Origin: Albugo candida
Taxonomy: Eukaryota > Oomycota > Peronosporomycetes > Albuginales
DNA length: 64,000 nt
Assembly: GCA_040437565.1 (NCBI GenBank)
Contig: JBDOQK010000002.1
Location: 682,001 to 746,000 of the forward strand
Direction of reading: 5' to 3'
A program made the translations under genes and the position numbers. The notes under the pieces were generated by a model. That model worked only from the letters and a program-made list of their open reading frames with translations. It did no database searches and was not told where the DNA came from. Positions 19,893 through 30,800 of the stretch are shown piece by piece. How positions within the stretch are numbered: position 1 is the stretch's first letter; every line of letters begins with the position of its first letter.

Positions 19893-20954
19893 TCATTCGA
19901 TATTTCTTATATCAGAGGCATGTATGGAAGAAATTTGCGTCCACTCCTTCTCGTTCTTCTGCTTCCAGAACGTGATATCATTATCGCCTGCAGCTACACT
20001 GAGCACTGAGCCCGTAAGCGACCACTTTAGCCGATAAACTGGTGAAGAAAAGTTCGATAAGATATGCATCTTCCACATGCCAACTTTATCGTCTTGAGCC
20101 CATACTCGAACAGTCTGATCGTCCGAACCCGAAGCGATGACATTGCAAGGAATCCCAACATTAGGAGACCACACTACATCACGAACCCATTCTTTATGAC
20201 CGCAAAGTGTTTCCAAGAGTGTCCAGCGACTCACTTGAGGATCAAAGAAGAAAAGCTGCACAACGCTATTTCGCGACCCAGTCACAATTCTCTGGATAGG
20301 TCCTTGCGTTCCTTGTGAGCCCAGCGAGTTATACGGTGCCCAGCTCACAGATGTGCATGCTGTGCCATCCTCCGTGTTGTTGATACTTGATGATACCACC
20401 CATCCTTCTCTGATCCGCGTCAAGAATGACACTTTCCCGTCCGCAGAAGCAGACGCAAGACACAGTCCGTACTCGTACGGTGCCCAAGCGATACAAAGGA
20501 TTCCAGATTGATGGAAACTGTGAACATGTTTCTGGTGCCATTGCGTTTGTCCAGAGCCACTTGTTAAAAGTTCCTCACGATAGATATAAACTTTTCCATC
20601 CTGACACGCCACAGCTAAAACGCTCCCGTATTTGGGATGCGCCCATGCAATGCGATATATAGGAGCCAATTCTGATTCAGGAAGGAGTACGACGTGAGTG
20701 AGAGTATAAAAATCGTTATTTGCTGCCGCTGTAGATGGAGGGGCGGAAGCAGTCGCATTTGTTACGTCATAAACTCGAAAAGTTTGGTCTGCGGAACACG
20801 TTACAAGTCGTTTGCCGTAATAATCGAGCTGGATATCATGGATCATATCGTTATGTTCTGTGTCGATATTGCAGATGGGAGCAATTTGATCGCTTGCTTC
20901 ATTATGAAAAGCACCAAATTCATGCGAAGACATCACTTGGGTGCCAGCACTCAT
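19893..20954 (-). CDS. SEC13: SEC13, COPII coat and nuclear-pore beta-propeller
   Basis: This six-bladed WD40 protein pairs with SEC31 in COPII cages and with NUP145C/NUP96 in the nuclear pore Y complex. The start is taken at ATG 20954 (MSAGTQVMSSHEFG), and the diagnostic SEC13 opening follows about 33 residues on: MIHDIQLDYYGKRLVTCSAD. Blades continue with YRIAWAHPKYGSVLAVACQD, SGILCIAWAPYEYGLCLASA, CTSVSWAPYNS, HKEWVRDVVWSPN, IASGSDDQTVRVW and YRLKWSLTGSVLSVAAGDND, ending before TAG at 19893. The length is about 353 residues, slightly above the usual 300-320 because of an N-terminal extension and an alanine-rich loop (ATASAPPSTAAAN). The frame continues open upstream, with another ATG at about 21021, so the start is not certain. 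No intron is needed after 20954. SEC13, Rab1 and the L-type lectin all serve ER-Golgi traffic. Confidence 0.92.
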   Translation of the reverse strand: MSAGTQVMSSHEFGAFHNEASDQIAPICNIDTEHNDMIHDIQLDYYGKRLVTCSADQTFRVYDVTNATASAPPSTAAANNDFYTLTHVVLLPESELAPIYRIAWAHPKYGSVLAVACQDGKVYIYREELLTSGSGQTQWHQKHVHSFHQSGILCIAWAPYEYGLCLASASADGKVSFLTRIREGWVVSSSINNTEDGTACTSVSWAPYNSLGSQGTQGPIQRIVTGSRNSVVQLFFFDPQVSRWTLLETLCGHKEWVRDVVWSPNVGIPCNVIASGSDDQTVRVWAQDDKVGMWKMHILSNFSSPVYRLKWSLTGSVLSVAAGDNDITFWKQKNEKEWTQISSIHASDIRNIE

Positions 20955-21607
20955 TTTGGAGGTAAGTACGGATATTAACGTGATGAACTTAGTAGGAAAG
21001 ACATAAGTAAGTGCGGACATGAACCTTGCCTGGTTACGTAGGTCGAATTTCAGATCTGAATAAGAGCAGCGCTTATTTTTCCCATTGGGTCTCACATACT
21101 CAAGTTTCACAAAATACCCTGGAGCATTTCCAACGTGCTTAGAGCTGCTTCCGAAATCCGTCAGTTTTATGATATCATATGATTGGTTGAATATGAGCCT
21201 ACATGGCCCTATCCCCTTGAAGCTGTACAGTTGATTCGCTGTATATACGCTTGTTTCTCCTCATTGCTAGTTCCCCTCACCCTTTCATTGTGAGGTTTTC
21301 CAAAAAAGTTGCAAGAATATCCTTAAGTACGAACAGACGACATCATTTTCACACGACGCAAAACAGAAAGAATACGTGCGTGCTGGTTCCTGCAAACACA
21401 CAATAGTTTGCAGTAGTAAATTTCCGAGCTGCTATTTGAGTATACATACACTTTCCAAGTTTTACTCATCAAAGTGTACGTGTCAATACTTTCGGCGTCT
21501 TTTTATACTTCTAGAGGGAGAAGTTTGGAGGGGGCGCCCATTTTCTTGTCGTATATCTAATACGCGACTTGTGATTCAAATGCATAGAAAATCCAAGATA
21601 TTTCAAC
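20955..21607. other. Divergent promoter region SEC13 / Rab1
   Basis: About 650 bp between two divergent genes. The minus-strand frame of SEC13 stays open to about 21110, so part of this may be 5' UTR or an unseen exon. No repeat or RNA gene is visible. Confidence 0.4.
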
Positions 21608-22437
21608 ATGAATCCCGAATAGTACGTAAAGCGTTTTGAACGGTGAACAATATTCACTTACAATCAAAACAAAAATATAGTGATTACTTGTTCAAGCTTT
21701 TGCTAATTGGCGATTCAGGAGTCGGAAAATCGTGTTTGCTGCTTCGATTTGCGGATGATACATACACAGAGTCTTATATATCAACAATCGGTGTCGATTT
21801 TGTACGTGTGAGAGAAAGAGAAATCGGTTTGTCATTTGACACTCTTTGTAGAAAATCCGAACAATTGAGCTAGATGGAAAAACGATCAAACTACAGATTG
21901 TACGGTGACTTTATTCTTCAGATTGCGAGGAGACACTGACGTGAGGATTCTCAGTGGGACACTGCAGGACAAGAACGATTTCGGACAATTACCAGCAGTT
22001 ATTATCGTGGAGCGCATGGAATCATTGTCGTGTACGATGTTACAGACCAGGAATCATTCAACAATGTAAAACAATGGCTTCACGAGATTGATAGGTGCAA
22101 ATCACATCCAAACAGCATTACGTGCTTGATATTCAGATTCACATGTTATAGATATGCGTGCGAGAATGTAAATAAGCTACTGGTTGGAAATAAGAGTGAT
22201 CTTGTCGCCAAGCGAGTGGTTACGACGGAAACTGGCGCACAATTTGCAGATGAGCTGGGCATTGAATTTTTGGAAACCAGTGCAAAGAATGCGGCAAATG
22301 TCGAGGAAGCGTTTATGAAGATGGCATCTCAGATCAAGAAGCGAATGGCCAATGCACCTACTGCGCCAAAACAAAGCATTAAGATCAGCCCTGGTCAACA
22401 ACTTCCTTCAAACAGCGGATCCAAATGCTGCGGATAA
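21608..22437 (+). CDS. RAB1: Rab1/Ypt1 small GTPase
   Basis: This ER-to-Golgi Rab recruits tethers such as p115 and golgins. Five exons (21608-21621, 21681-21801, 21852-21899, 21955-22094, 22152-22437) give a protein nearly identical to animal Rab1. It runs MNPEY, then [20 protein letters not shown] (P-loop), effector STIGVDFKIRTIEL, switch 2 [33 protein letters not shown], guanine motif NKSD and ETSAKNA. The introns fall after codon 5, in the effector loop, before WDTAGQ and in EIDR. The C-terminus is GSKCCG: a double cysteine followed by one glycine, not the terminal CC of most Rab1 proteins. This XCCX arrangement is still expected to be geranylgeranylated. It is 233 bp upstream of the GH72 gene on the same strand. 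Confidence 0.95.
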
Positions 22438-22670
22438 TCTCTTGTTCTATTGCAACTCTGGCGAACATTTCCTTGTGCTGAGGCGCATCCGTGGTTTATG
22501 TCTTCTATTACTAGCGATCGCCTAAACTAGGAAGAAAACGTTGGATAATCTTCAATTCGCCATCAATTCAAGCTTGCTTTTTATACTTTTTGCCAGCCTC
22601 TTGGAGCTGGTAGCCGTTTCGTGCACAGTCTCTAATCTATGGCGGCTCACTTTCTGAATCAAAACGCAAC

Positions 22671-24529
22671 ATGTTGTGGGTGCCTTGTGTCCTCGCTCTC
22701 ATTCCCTGCGTGTTTGTGCTCGGACAAACGCCTCCGATTATAGTCCGTGGAAATAAATTGTACAATTCCAAAACAAAAGAACGTTTCTTTATCAAAGGGG
22801 TATGAGGACGCATCAGTTGATTGTGACCGTATCGCTGATGCGCTTTTGTAGCTGACATACGAATATGCCGTGAGTGACACATACTATGAGCAGTATTCCA
22901 AAGACGTGATTCGGACGAAACTCCAAGGCCTCAAATTTAATGCGATCCGGCTGTATGATGTCAATCCAGAGCAGTCGTATAAGAAGTTCATGAACGATAT
23001 GGCCGCTATGGGCGTCTACGTCATCGTCGCTGCATCTCCTGATAACAACCCGTACTACGGCATGTATCGCTACTCCACGATTGATAAAAGACTTGGCCCA
23101 AATAACGCCGACTACACCAAAACTTGTTACCCTGCGTTACTGCTGCAATATGGGAAAAAAGTGCGATGTTCCTTGCCACGAAAAATGTTTGATTGCTTAA
23201 GTTGTTGCATAGGTGGTGGCAAATTTTGCTGCGTATGATAATACGTTGGCCGTGCTGGTTGCGAATGAAATCATGCAAGCTGATCTCACCGCTGCTGCCT
23301 GCGTCAAGCAATACGTCGCAGACCTGAAGAGCTGGATGAGGGTGAATGGGAAGAAGATCCGCTTGATTCCACTAGCTTATGCGGCTGCCGATAGTAGCTA
23401 TGCTGGTAAAATCGATAACGCCGATGTGTATCACGTGCTGAAAATCCAAGGCTTACTGTGTGGTGACCAAATGGTGGATGGAGCGATGCTCAAGAGTATT
23501 GATATATACTTGATCAATGAATACCGGTGGTGTCCGCAATCTACCTATGCCGAATCGTACGAAAGATTTTTGAATATGGCAAAAGGGCTTCCCATTCCTA
23601 TCGCATTTGGCGAATACGGTTGCAAGCTATCGAAATCGACGCCCCGTGACTGGGGAATGGTTTCTTTTCTGTACGATGCTCCGAGTCAGACGCAAAGCTT
23701 TTCCGCTACATTTTCTGGAGGTCTGGCGTATTCCTTTGGACTAGCTAAATTGAGTACAGATTCTCTGTTTCCGATGTTTACGGGTGGATCGAGCGAGATC
23801 ACCGGTGTGCCCAGTGACATTCCCACTGTCGATTATGCGAATTTAAAAAAGTCATTTGCTTCGCACAACTCTTACAAAGAAGTCGGTCTCTGGTCTTCGG
23901 ATAACGTATGCAGTTGGTCTCCACCTATAGACTCGAAAATTGACCCAAGCAATAGTCGAGCCATGTCGGATGGATGGATACCTTCGTCTTGTTCCTCCAA
24001 AAATCTGATCGTTGCCAGTACTGATACGTGGAGAACGCCGTCGCGTGAAGGTGTCGTGTGCACTGATGACGGGAAAACTTGTGATGTGAGCATTTTCAAA
24101 GCCTTCGATACCACTCAGCAGAGTATTTGTGGATCTTATTCAGTCCAAAGTGGAGGAACTCTATGCAATTCATCGGCAGCCTGCGGCACAAAAGGACAAT
24201 GTATCCGCTCTAATGGGGTCTCCTCTTGTCGTTGTATCGCTTGTTACACAGGAACCCTATGCAACATCAGAGACTTTAGCTCTTGTTCATCGCTATCGAG
24301 CTTTCCAGCAGCTCCAAAGTATATTTTTCTGATCGCCGCTATATTTTTGGCAATTATGTTATCTGTATTCATCACACTAGCGATTATTGCGCACAGAAAG
24401 TCAATCGGTACGTATACCAACTCTATATATGTACATTCTAATGCGAATGCTTTATTTCTAGTCATAAACAAGCTCGGCAAAGAGCTCCAAATGCGCACGT
24501 CCGATTCTCGTCGCTTGCATGTTCTTTAG
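22671..24529 (+). CDS. GH72 beta-1,3-glucanosyltransferase with EGF-like module and TM
   Basis: This Gas1/Gel/Phr-type enzyme cuts and rejoins beta-1,3-glucan in the wall. Exon 1 (22671-22799) encodes a signal peptide MLWVPCVLALIPCVFVLGQ and VRGNKLYNSKTKERFFIKG. Introns follow at 22800-22851 and 23161-23212. The GH72 features are LKFNAIRLYDVNP, MGVYVIVAASPDN, the acid/base Glu in LAVLVANEIMQ, and the nucleophile Glu in PIAFGEYGCK. The catalytic part ends near base 23860. A cysteine-bearing segment follows, then an EGF-like module (CNSSAACGTKGQCIR, CRCIACYTGTLCN). A transmembrane helix (YIFLAAIFLAIMLSVFITLA in outline) and a short cytosolic tail end the protein. Fungal Gas1 proteins are GPI-anchored, so the TM anchor is a departure. 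The last 54 bp candidate intron near 24410-24462 is in frame either way, so the tail length is uncertain. Confidence 0.85.
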
Positions 24530-24608
24530 GAGAGTTCGTATCTGAAATAATTGCATGTAACTTAACTGCTTTCAAATAAAAGCTCCAAAGTGTGGCATCC
24601 AATCGAAA

Positions 24609-26109
24609 ATGCCGCCGAAAAAGAAGCAAGAAGAGGTTGTGTATAGCTCTATCTTGCGTTTCGTGCTACCCTGACAATAGAATCCACTACGCGTAACATA
24701 GGCTCCACGCTCGTATTTGGGGCGACCCGGAAACAACGTAAAAATCGGAATTGTCGGCGTGCCAAATGTTGGCAAAAGCACATTTTTTAACTGCATGTCC
24801 AAATTGAACATACCGGCCGAAAATTTCCCATTTTGTACAATTGAACCGAACGAAGCTGTCGTACCTGTTCCTGATCAGCGATTTCAGTGGCTTGTGGAAA
24901 AGTACCAGCCGACAAGCGTGTACGTTGCAGCTTTTCATTGCAAGCTTCTTCTCACGCTGACGTTTTATGTAGTGTGCCTCCAGTAATGACAATTACAGAT
25001 ATTGCAGGACTGGTTCGAGGAGCGTCTGAAGGTGCTGGTCTTGGGAACGCTTTTCTATCACACATCCAAGCTGTTGATGCCATCTATCATATGGTGCGAG
25101 CTTTTGATTCCACTGAAATCACTCATGTGGAAGGTATGAGATAAGTGGTCACATATGGGAAGTCACTTATTGTCACTGGCCAGGCAATGTGGATCCGGTT
25201 CGAGACATCCAGATCATTCAGGATGAATTACGTCTCAAAGATATCGAGCGGGTCGTAAAACATGTCGATGGCATACGTAAAGGTGTGGAACGTGGTCTTG
25301 GAGGCAAAGAGAAAAAAGCGGAATTGGAAGCATTTCTACGCGTTTGTCCAAAACCGATCGTGTGTTGTTGCTGTTCCTGACATGAAGGTTGCTAGATCCA
25401 AGAATGGCTCCAATCTGGAAAAGATGTTTCATTCGGCAATTGGAGTGCGCTTGAAATCAGTCTTCTCAACACTATGCAATTACTCACTGCAAAACCAGTC
25501 GTGTTTCTTGTGAATGTGAGCAAAAGAGATTATCTACGAAAAGCCAATAAATATCTTCCAAAAATTGCCGAATATGTCACTGAACGCGGTGGAGGAGAAC
25601 AAATCATACCTCTAAGCTGTGAATTTGAGCTCGAGCTATTGGATTTAGATGCTGGTGGACAACTCGCCGAGTATCAAAAGGAGAATCCCACACACAAGTC
25701 CGTTTTGAATCGTATTTTGAAAATGGGATATCACGCTCTCGGCTTGATCCATTTCTTCACCGCTGGTAAGGATGAAGTACGAGGATGGACGATTCGAAAA
25801 GGCCGATTAGCACCTCAAGCTGCCGGTGTGATCCACACGGACTTTGAAAAGGGGTTCATTATGGCTGAAGTGCAAGCATTTGCCGATTTGAAAGAACGTA
25901 CGATTTACAGAAATGGGTCGTTTTATATCATCACACACTTTTATTTGTGTAGATGGCACCGAGGAAGCTGTGAAGAAAGCAGGAAAACTCAAGCAACAAG
26001 GAAAGAAATACGAGGTACGATTTCATCAGCTGCGATTCCGAGCCAGACTGGACGTATTACTTGTTAGGTTCAAGACGGCGACATCATTTTCTTCAAATTT
26101 AACAATTGA
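24609..26109 (+). CDS. OLA1: OLA1/YchF Obg-like ATPase
   Basis: This is a translation- and stress-linked P-loop ATPase of the Obg family. Exon 1 (24609-24635) is MPPKKKQEE. Exon 2 starts at 24702 ([12 protein letters not shown]) and has the P-loop [15 protein letters not shown] and [19 protein letters not shown]. Exon 3 starts at 24973 ([20 protein letters not shown], the DxxG motif), followed by [20 protein letters not shown]. Later exons give [85 protein letters not shown] and the TGS-domain end [13 protein letters not shown], stop at 26107-26109. The first four introns are short, and the one before ATC CAA GAA ends at about 25392. The part from 24956 on is printed again after the gap; there is one gene, not two. 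Confidence 0.93.
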
Positions 26110-27775
26110 GATCGCCGTAAAGCGGTGTGCTTACAAGTTCCAAAAGGCGATATTTTATAGTTTTGTCATCGAAAAGTCGCAATATATAAGGAATACAACA
26201 ATTTTGCAAAGAAATTCTTGCGTTTTCGCATCCATTCGTGACTCTTCCTCGCAACCTTTCAGTCTTCTTTGGATGCCAGCACATCAAAAGAAGATATCTT
26301 GGTGGCGATACCAAGNNNNNNNNNNNNNNNNNNNNNNNNNNNNNNNNNNNNNNNNNNNNNNNNNNNNNNNNNNNNNNNNNNNNNNNNNNNNNNNNNNNNN
26401 NNNNNNNNNNNNNNNGCTGACGTTTTATGTAGTGTGCCTCCAGTAATGACAATTACAGATATTGCAGGACTGGTTCGAGGAGCGTCTGAAGGTGCTGGTC
26501 TTGGGAACGCTTTTCTATCACACATCCAAGCTGTTGATGCCATCTATCATATGGTGCGAGCTTTTGATTCCACTGAAATCACTCATGTGGAAGGTATGAG
26601 ATAAGTGGTCACATATGGGAAGTCACTTATTGTCACTGGCCAGGCAATGTGGATCCGGTTCGAGACATCCAGATCATTCAGGATGAATTACGTCTCAAAG
26701 ATATCGAGCGGGTCGTAAAACATGTCGATGGCATACGTAAAGGTGTGGAACGTGGTCTTGGAGGCAAAGAGAAAAAAGCGGAATTGGAAGCATTTCTACG
26801 CGTTTGTCCAAAACCGATCGTGTGTTGTTGCTGTTCCTGACATGAAGGTTGCTAGATCCAAGAATGGCTCCAATCTGGAAAAGATGTTTCATTCGGCAAT
26901 TGGAGTGCGCTTGAAATCAGTCTTCTCAACACTATGCAATTACTCACTGCAAAACCAGTCGTGTTTCTTGTGAATGTGAGCAAAAGAGATTATCTACGAA
27001 AAGCCAATAAATATCTTCCAAAAATTGCCGAATATGTCACTGAACGCGGTGGAGGAGAACAAATCATACCTCTAAGCTGTGAATTTGAGCTCGAGCTATT
27101 GGATTTAGATGCTGGTGGACAACTCGCCGAGTATCAAAAGGAGAATCCCACACACAAGTCCGTTTTGAATCGTATTTTGAAAATGGGATATCACGCTCTC
27201 GGCTTGATCCATTTCTTCACCGCTGGTAAGGATGAAGTACGAGGATGGACGATTCGAAAAGGCCGATTAGCACCTCAAGCTGCCGGTGTGATCCACACGG
27301 ACTTTGAAAAGGGGTTCATTATGGCTGAAGTGCAAGCATTTGCCGATTTGAAAGAACGTACGATTTACAGAAATGGGTCGTTTTATATCATCACACACTT
27401 TTATTTGTGTAGATGGCACCGAGGAAGCTGTGAAGAAAGCAGGAAAACTCAAGCAACAAGGAAAGAAATACGAGGTACGATTTCATCAGCTGCGATTCCG
27501 AGCCAGACTGGACGTATTACTTGTTAGGTTCAAGACGGCGACATCATTTTCTTCAAATTTAACAATTGAGATCGCCGTAAAGCGGTGTGCTTACAAGTTC
27601 CAAAAGGCGATATTTTATAGTTTTGTCATCGAAAAGTCGCAATATATAAGGAATACAACAATTTTGCAAAGAAATTCTTGCGTTTTCGCATCCATTCGTG
27701 ACTCTTCCTCGCAACCTTTCAGTCTTCTTTGGATGCCAGCACATCAAAAGAAGATATCTTGGTGGCGATACCAAG
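24956..27775. other. Scaffold gap with duplicated contig overlap (1360 bp)
   Basis: One hundred N at 26316-26415. Bases 24956-26315 recur at 26416-27775. This is the largest overlap in the window. It covers all of OLA1 from intron 2 onward and the 5' start of the dynein gene. The two copies look identical by eye, including intron sequence, which a true old duplication would not preserve. Confidence 0.95.
26416..27569 (+). other. Artefactual second copy of OLA1 exons 3 to end
   Basis: These bases repeat the OLA1 sequence from intron 2 to the stop codon (27567-27569) without exons 1 and 2. Because the copy is exact in exons and introns and begins at a gap edge, it is the same locus read twice. 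It should not be annotated as a paralogue or pseudogene. Confidence 0.9.
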
Positions 27776-27884
27776 TGGCTGCATGCTATTGACCTCGCTC
27801 GTGATCAAAGTTACTCGACATGGTACGTTACGCCGACTCCGTAGTCTGCATTTGTGGTAACACGTCCTGCCACTAGCCGATCGG

Positions 27885-30800
27885 GTACGGCTTTGAGCCT
27901 GAAGTTGTATGGACTGCCCCAAAACAAACTGGAGATATTCCCGTGAAGCGGTCTGGTCATTCATTGACCTTAAAGTCGGCCGACTCGGAGACCACCGCCT
28001 ACCTTTTTGGAGGATGTGATCACAAAGCGATTCCAGGACCCACCGATGATCTCTACAAGCTCGATCTTACGGGAAATGGTACGTACAGGCTGTCTTCATC
28101 CATGTAGTAAGCTCATAGAGTATCTCAAAGCTTATAACTGGACGAGACTCAATCCACCGAGCAACGTATCGGAAGACTTTCCACCACCACGATGGCGTCA
28201 TTCAGCAGTGTTCTATCGTAATCGCTATTTAGTGATATTTGGTGGGTTTGCTGCAGATAAACGAATGAATGATGTCTGGGTATTTGACTCCACCACGCGA
28301 CTTTGGGAGCAAAAGTATGCGCAAGGTATTTGGGAAGGTTTACCGCAGTGTCGTGGAGCTCACACAGCAACGTTGCTGGGGCAGAAAATGTATATTTTTG
28401 GCGGATATGGAGGTGCTGGATACGGCCGGACAGACTTTAATGATCTCCACGTGTTGGATTTGGAGCTTTGGAAATGGGAAGAAATTATAACAGATGGTGA
28501 TCGTCCGGAACCGCGCTCTGGCCATCAGACGTGCGTGATAAATGAATCACAACTCATCGTAATCGGTGGATGGAACAGTCTGAAACAGTTCCAGGATGCC
28601 TTCATCTGTGACCTGAATGATCGAAAATGGAAGCAAGCGACAATGAAGGCACCCATGCCGATCTGGAATCACGCGTGTGTCAGTGTGGAATCTGGACCAC
28701 AGTGGAAGGTATTTATGTTTGGAGGAAGCAGTGGAGATGGAGCTGAATCCAGCAGCATACCAGGCTCTTTCCTGAACTCAGTCATGGTCTTCAATACCGG
28801 AACGATGGCTTGGTCTTCGCCTCCGGTGAAAGGAGAACCTCCACATCCTCGAGCAGATACTTCTATCGTCCTTGACACTGCCAATAATCGAATTTTGGTA
28901 TTCGGTGGCTGGGCAAACCGCTGGTTTAGTGATCTCTATGTACTTCAAGTTGGTGAGATCATTGGTCCTCCATACGCAATTTCTTCTATTGAACCAAGCT
29001 CGGGACCGATCACTGGCAACACTAAAGTCACCATTGGTGGGTATAAATTCAACGCTCCATCCGCAACGGTCCGCTTTGCGGTCACTAAAGGCTATGCAGA
29101 TGTCATTGGGTCTGTCGTGTCTTCCACCAGGATTGAGGCCACAGCACCAAACTTTGAAAAATATGGCTCATTGCAATCAGAAGTTCGCGTATCACTCAGT
29201 GGTGCTGCCTACACAAACGTTTGCACCACTTTCAAGTTCCATTCCGTCACAATTGCCTCCAAGACGGTAGCATTTGGGCCAAGCATTATTTCGACTCTTA
29301 ACACGCTNNNNNNNNNNNNNNNNNNNNNNNNNNNNNNNNNNNNNNNNNNNNNNNNNNNNNNNNNNNNNNNNNNNNNNNNNNNNNNNNNNNNNNNNNNNNN
29401 NNNNNNNCGTGTCTTCCACCAGGATTGAGGCCACAGCACCAAACTTTGAAAAATATGGCTCATTGCAATCAGAAGTTCGCGTATCACTCAGTGGTGCTGC
29501 CTACACAAACGTTTGCACCACTTTCAAGTTCCATTCCGTCACAATTGCCTCCAAGACGGTAGCATTTGGGCCAAGCATTATTTCGACTCTTAACACGCTC
29601 TCAGTTGTCGGTAATCCCACTACATTGGTGATACAAGCTCGTGATAAAGATAATTTGCCTCGAGATTGTGGTGGCGATGACTTTACAATCACACTGAGCC
29701 CCATTCTAAACTTAGAGGAAGCTCCTCCATCTGATGCTGAGTCGTTTGAAATCACCAATATCGAGGATAAGGCGGATGGAACGTACATAGTGACCTTTGT
29801 TCCTCCACAGGCAGGCACATGGAACATTTCGATTGTGTTTAATGGAACTTATAATGGCCAGGCCGGCCATATTCGAGGGTCTCCTTTCCAATCAACGTTT
29901 ATGTCCAGCGCGGATGCATCGACGAGCAAGCGAGCGGGTGACCTTATGCCTCCGATAATGAGTGAAAAAGAATTTGATAATTCCGACCTCGTCCGAACTT
30001 TTATGGCTGGTTTGAATCGACGAAGCACAGAGTATAGGCGTGTATTAATGGATCTGCGTAAAGAGATTCCGTCACATGAGACCAACGGCCTCGATATTTT
30101 GCGTCGAACAAAGGAAACGCTCGGGCGACTTGAAACTGAGAAAGCTGGTAATCAATTACTGCTGGATCAAAGTCGGCAGTGGATGACTCATCTTAAGCGG
30201 ATTGGAGCTTCCGTCGATAAGGAATTGGGCGAGATCGAACACATTGAGAAACAATTCACTGAAGTCCTCAAGCAGATTCCTCTCACAGAGCAAAATATAC
30301 AAGAACCAACACGCATTTTCAGTGAGAAAACAGAAGAGAAAATGGCCATTTATCATCAGTCTATTGTGCAAAAGTCTGTCACACTCAAGAAAAACGACTT
30401 TTGGTCGTCTCATTTGGAGCCTGAGAAAGCTCTCGAGAGGATTCAGCAATACATTTCGGACTGGGAGAATGATATGAAAGAGTGCGGCGAGAAAACCAAA
30501 CTCTGTCAGACGTTTGGATTTGCTCACATTATGAACGATTCGATTGCTTTAATGCAAAAGATGCGTTTGGATGTTGAGGCACTAGCCAAAGTATGGTCTA
30601 TCGTGCAACGCGCGAGGACATTCGTTGGTCAGGCGCATGAGATGGTTTTCCAGCAGGTCGATGTCAATCAGCTTCAGATTGAAAATCAAAGTATGTTGAA
30701 AGAGCTCAAAAAGACTCCAAAAGATGTGCAGTGGTGTGAGGCATATACAACAATTCTGAACGAGTGTCAGGCGTTCGAGAAAACGCATCCGTTGATCCGG

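Noticed and set aside
26416-27569. Second OLA1 gene or pseudogene
   Set aside because: Exact copy including introns, starting at a gap edge; a contig overlap and not a paralogue.
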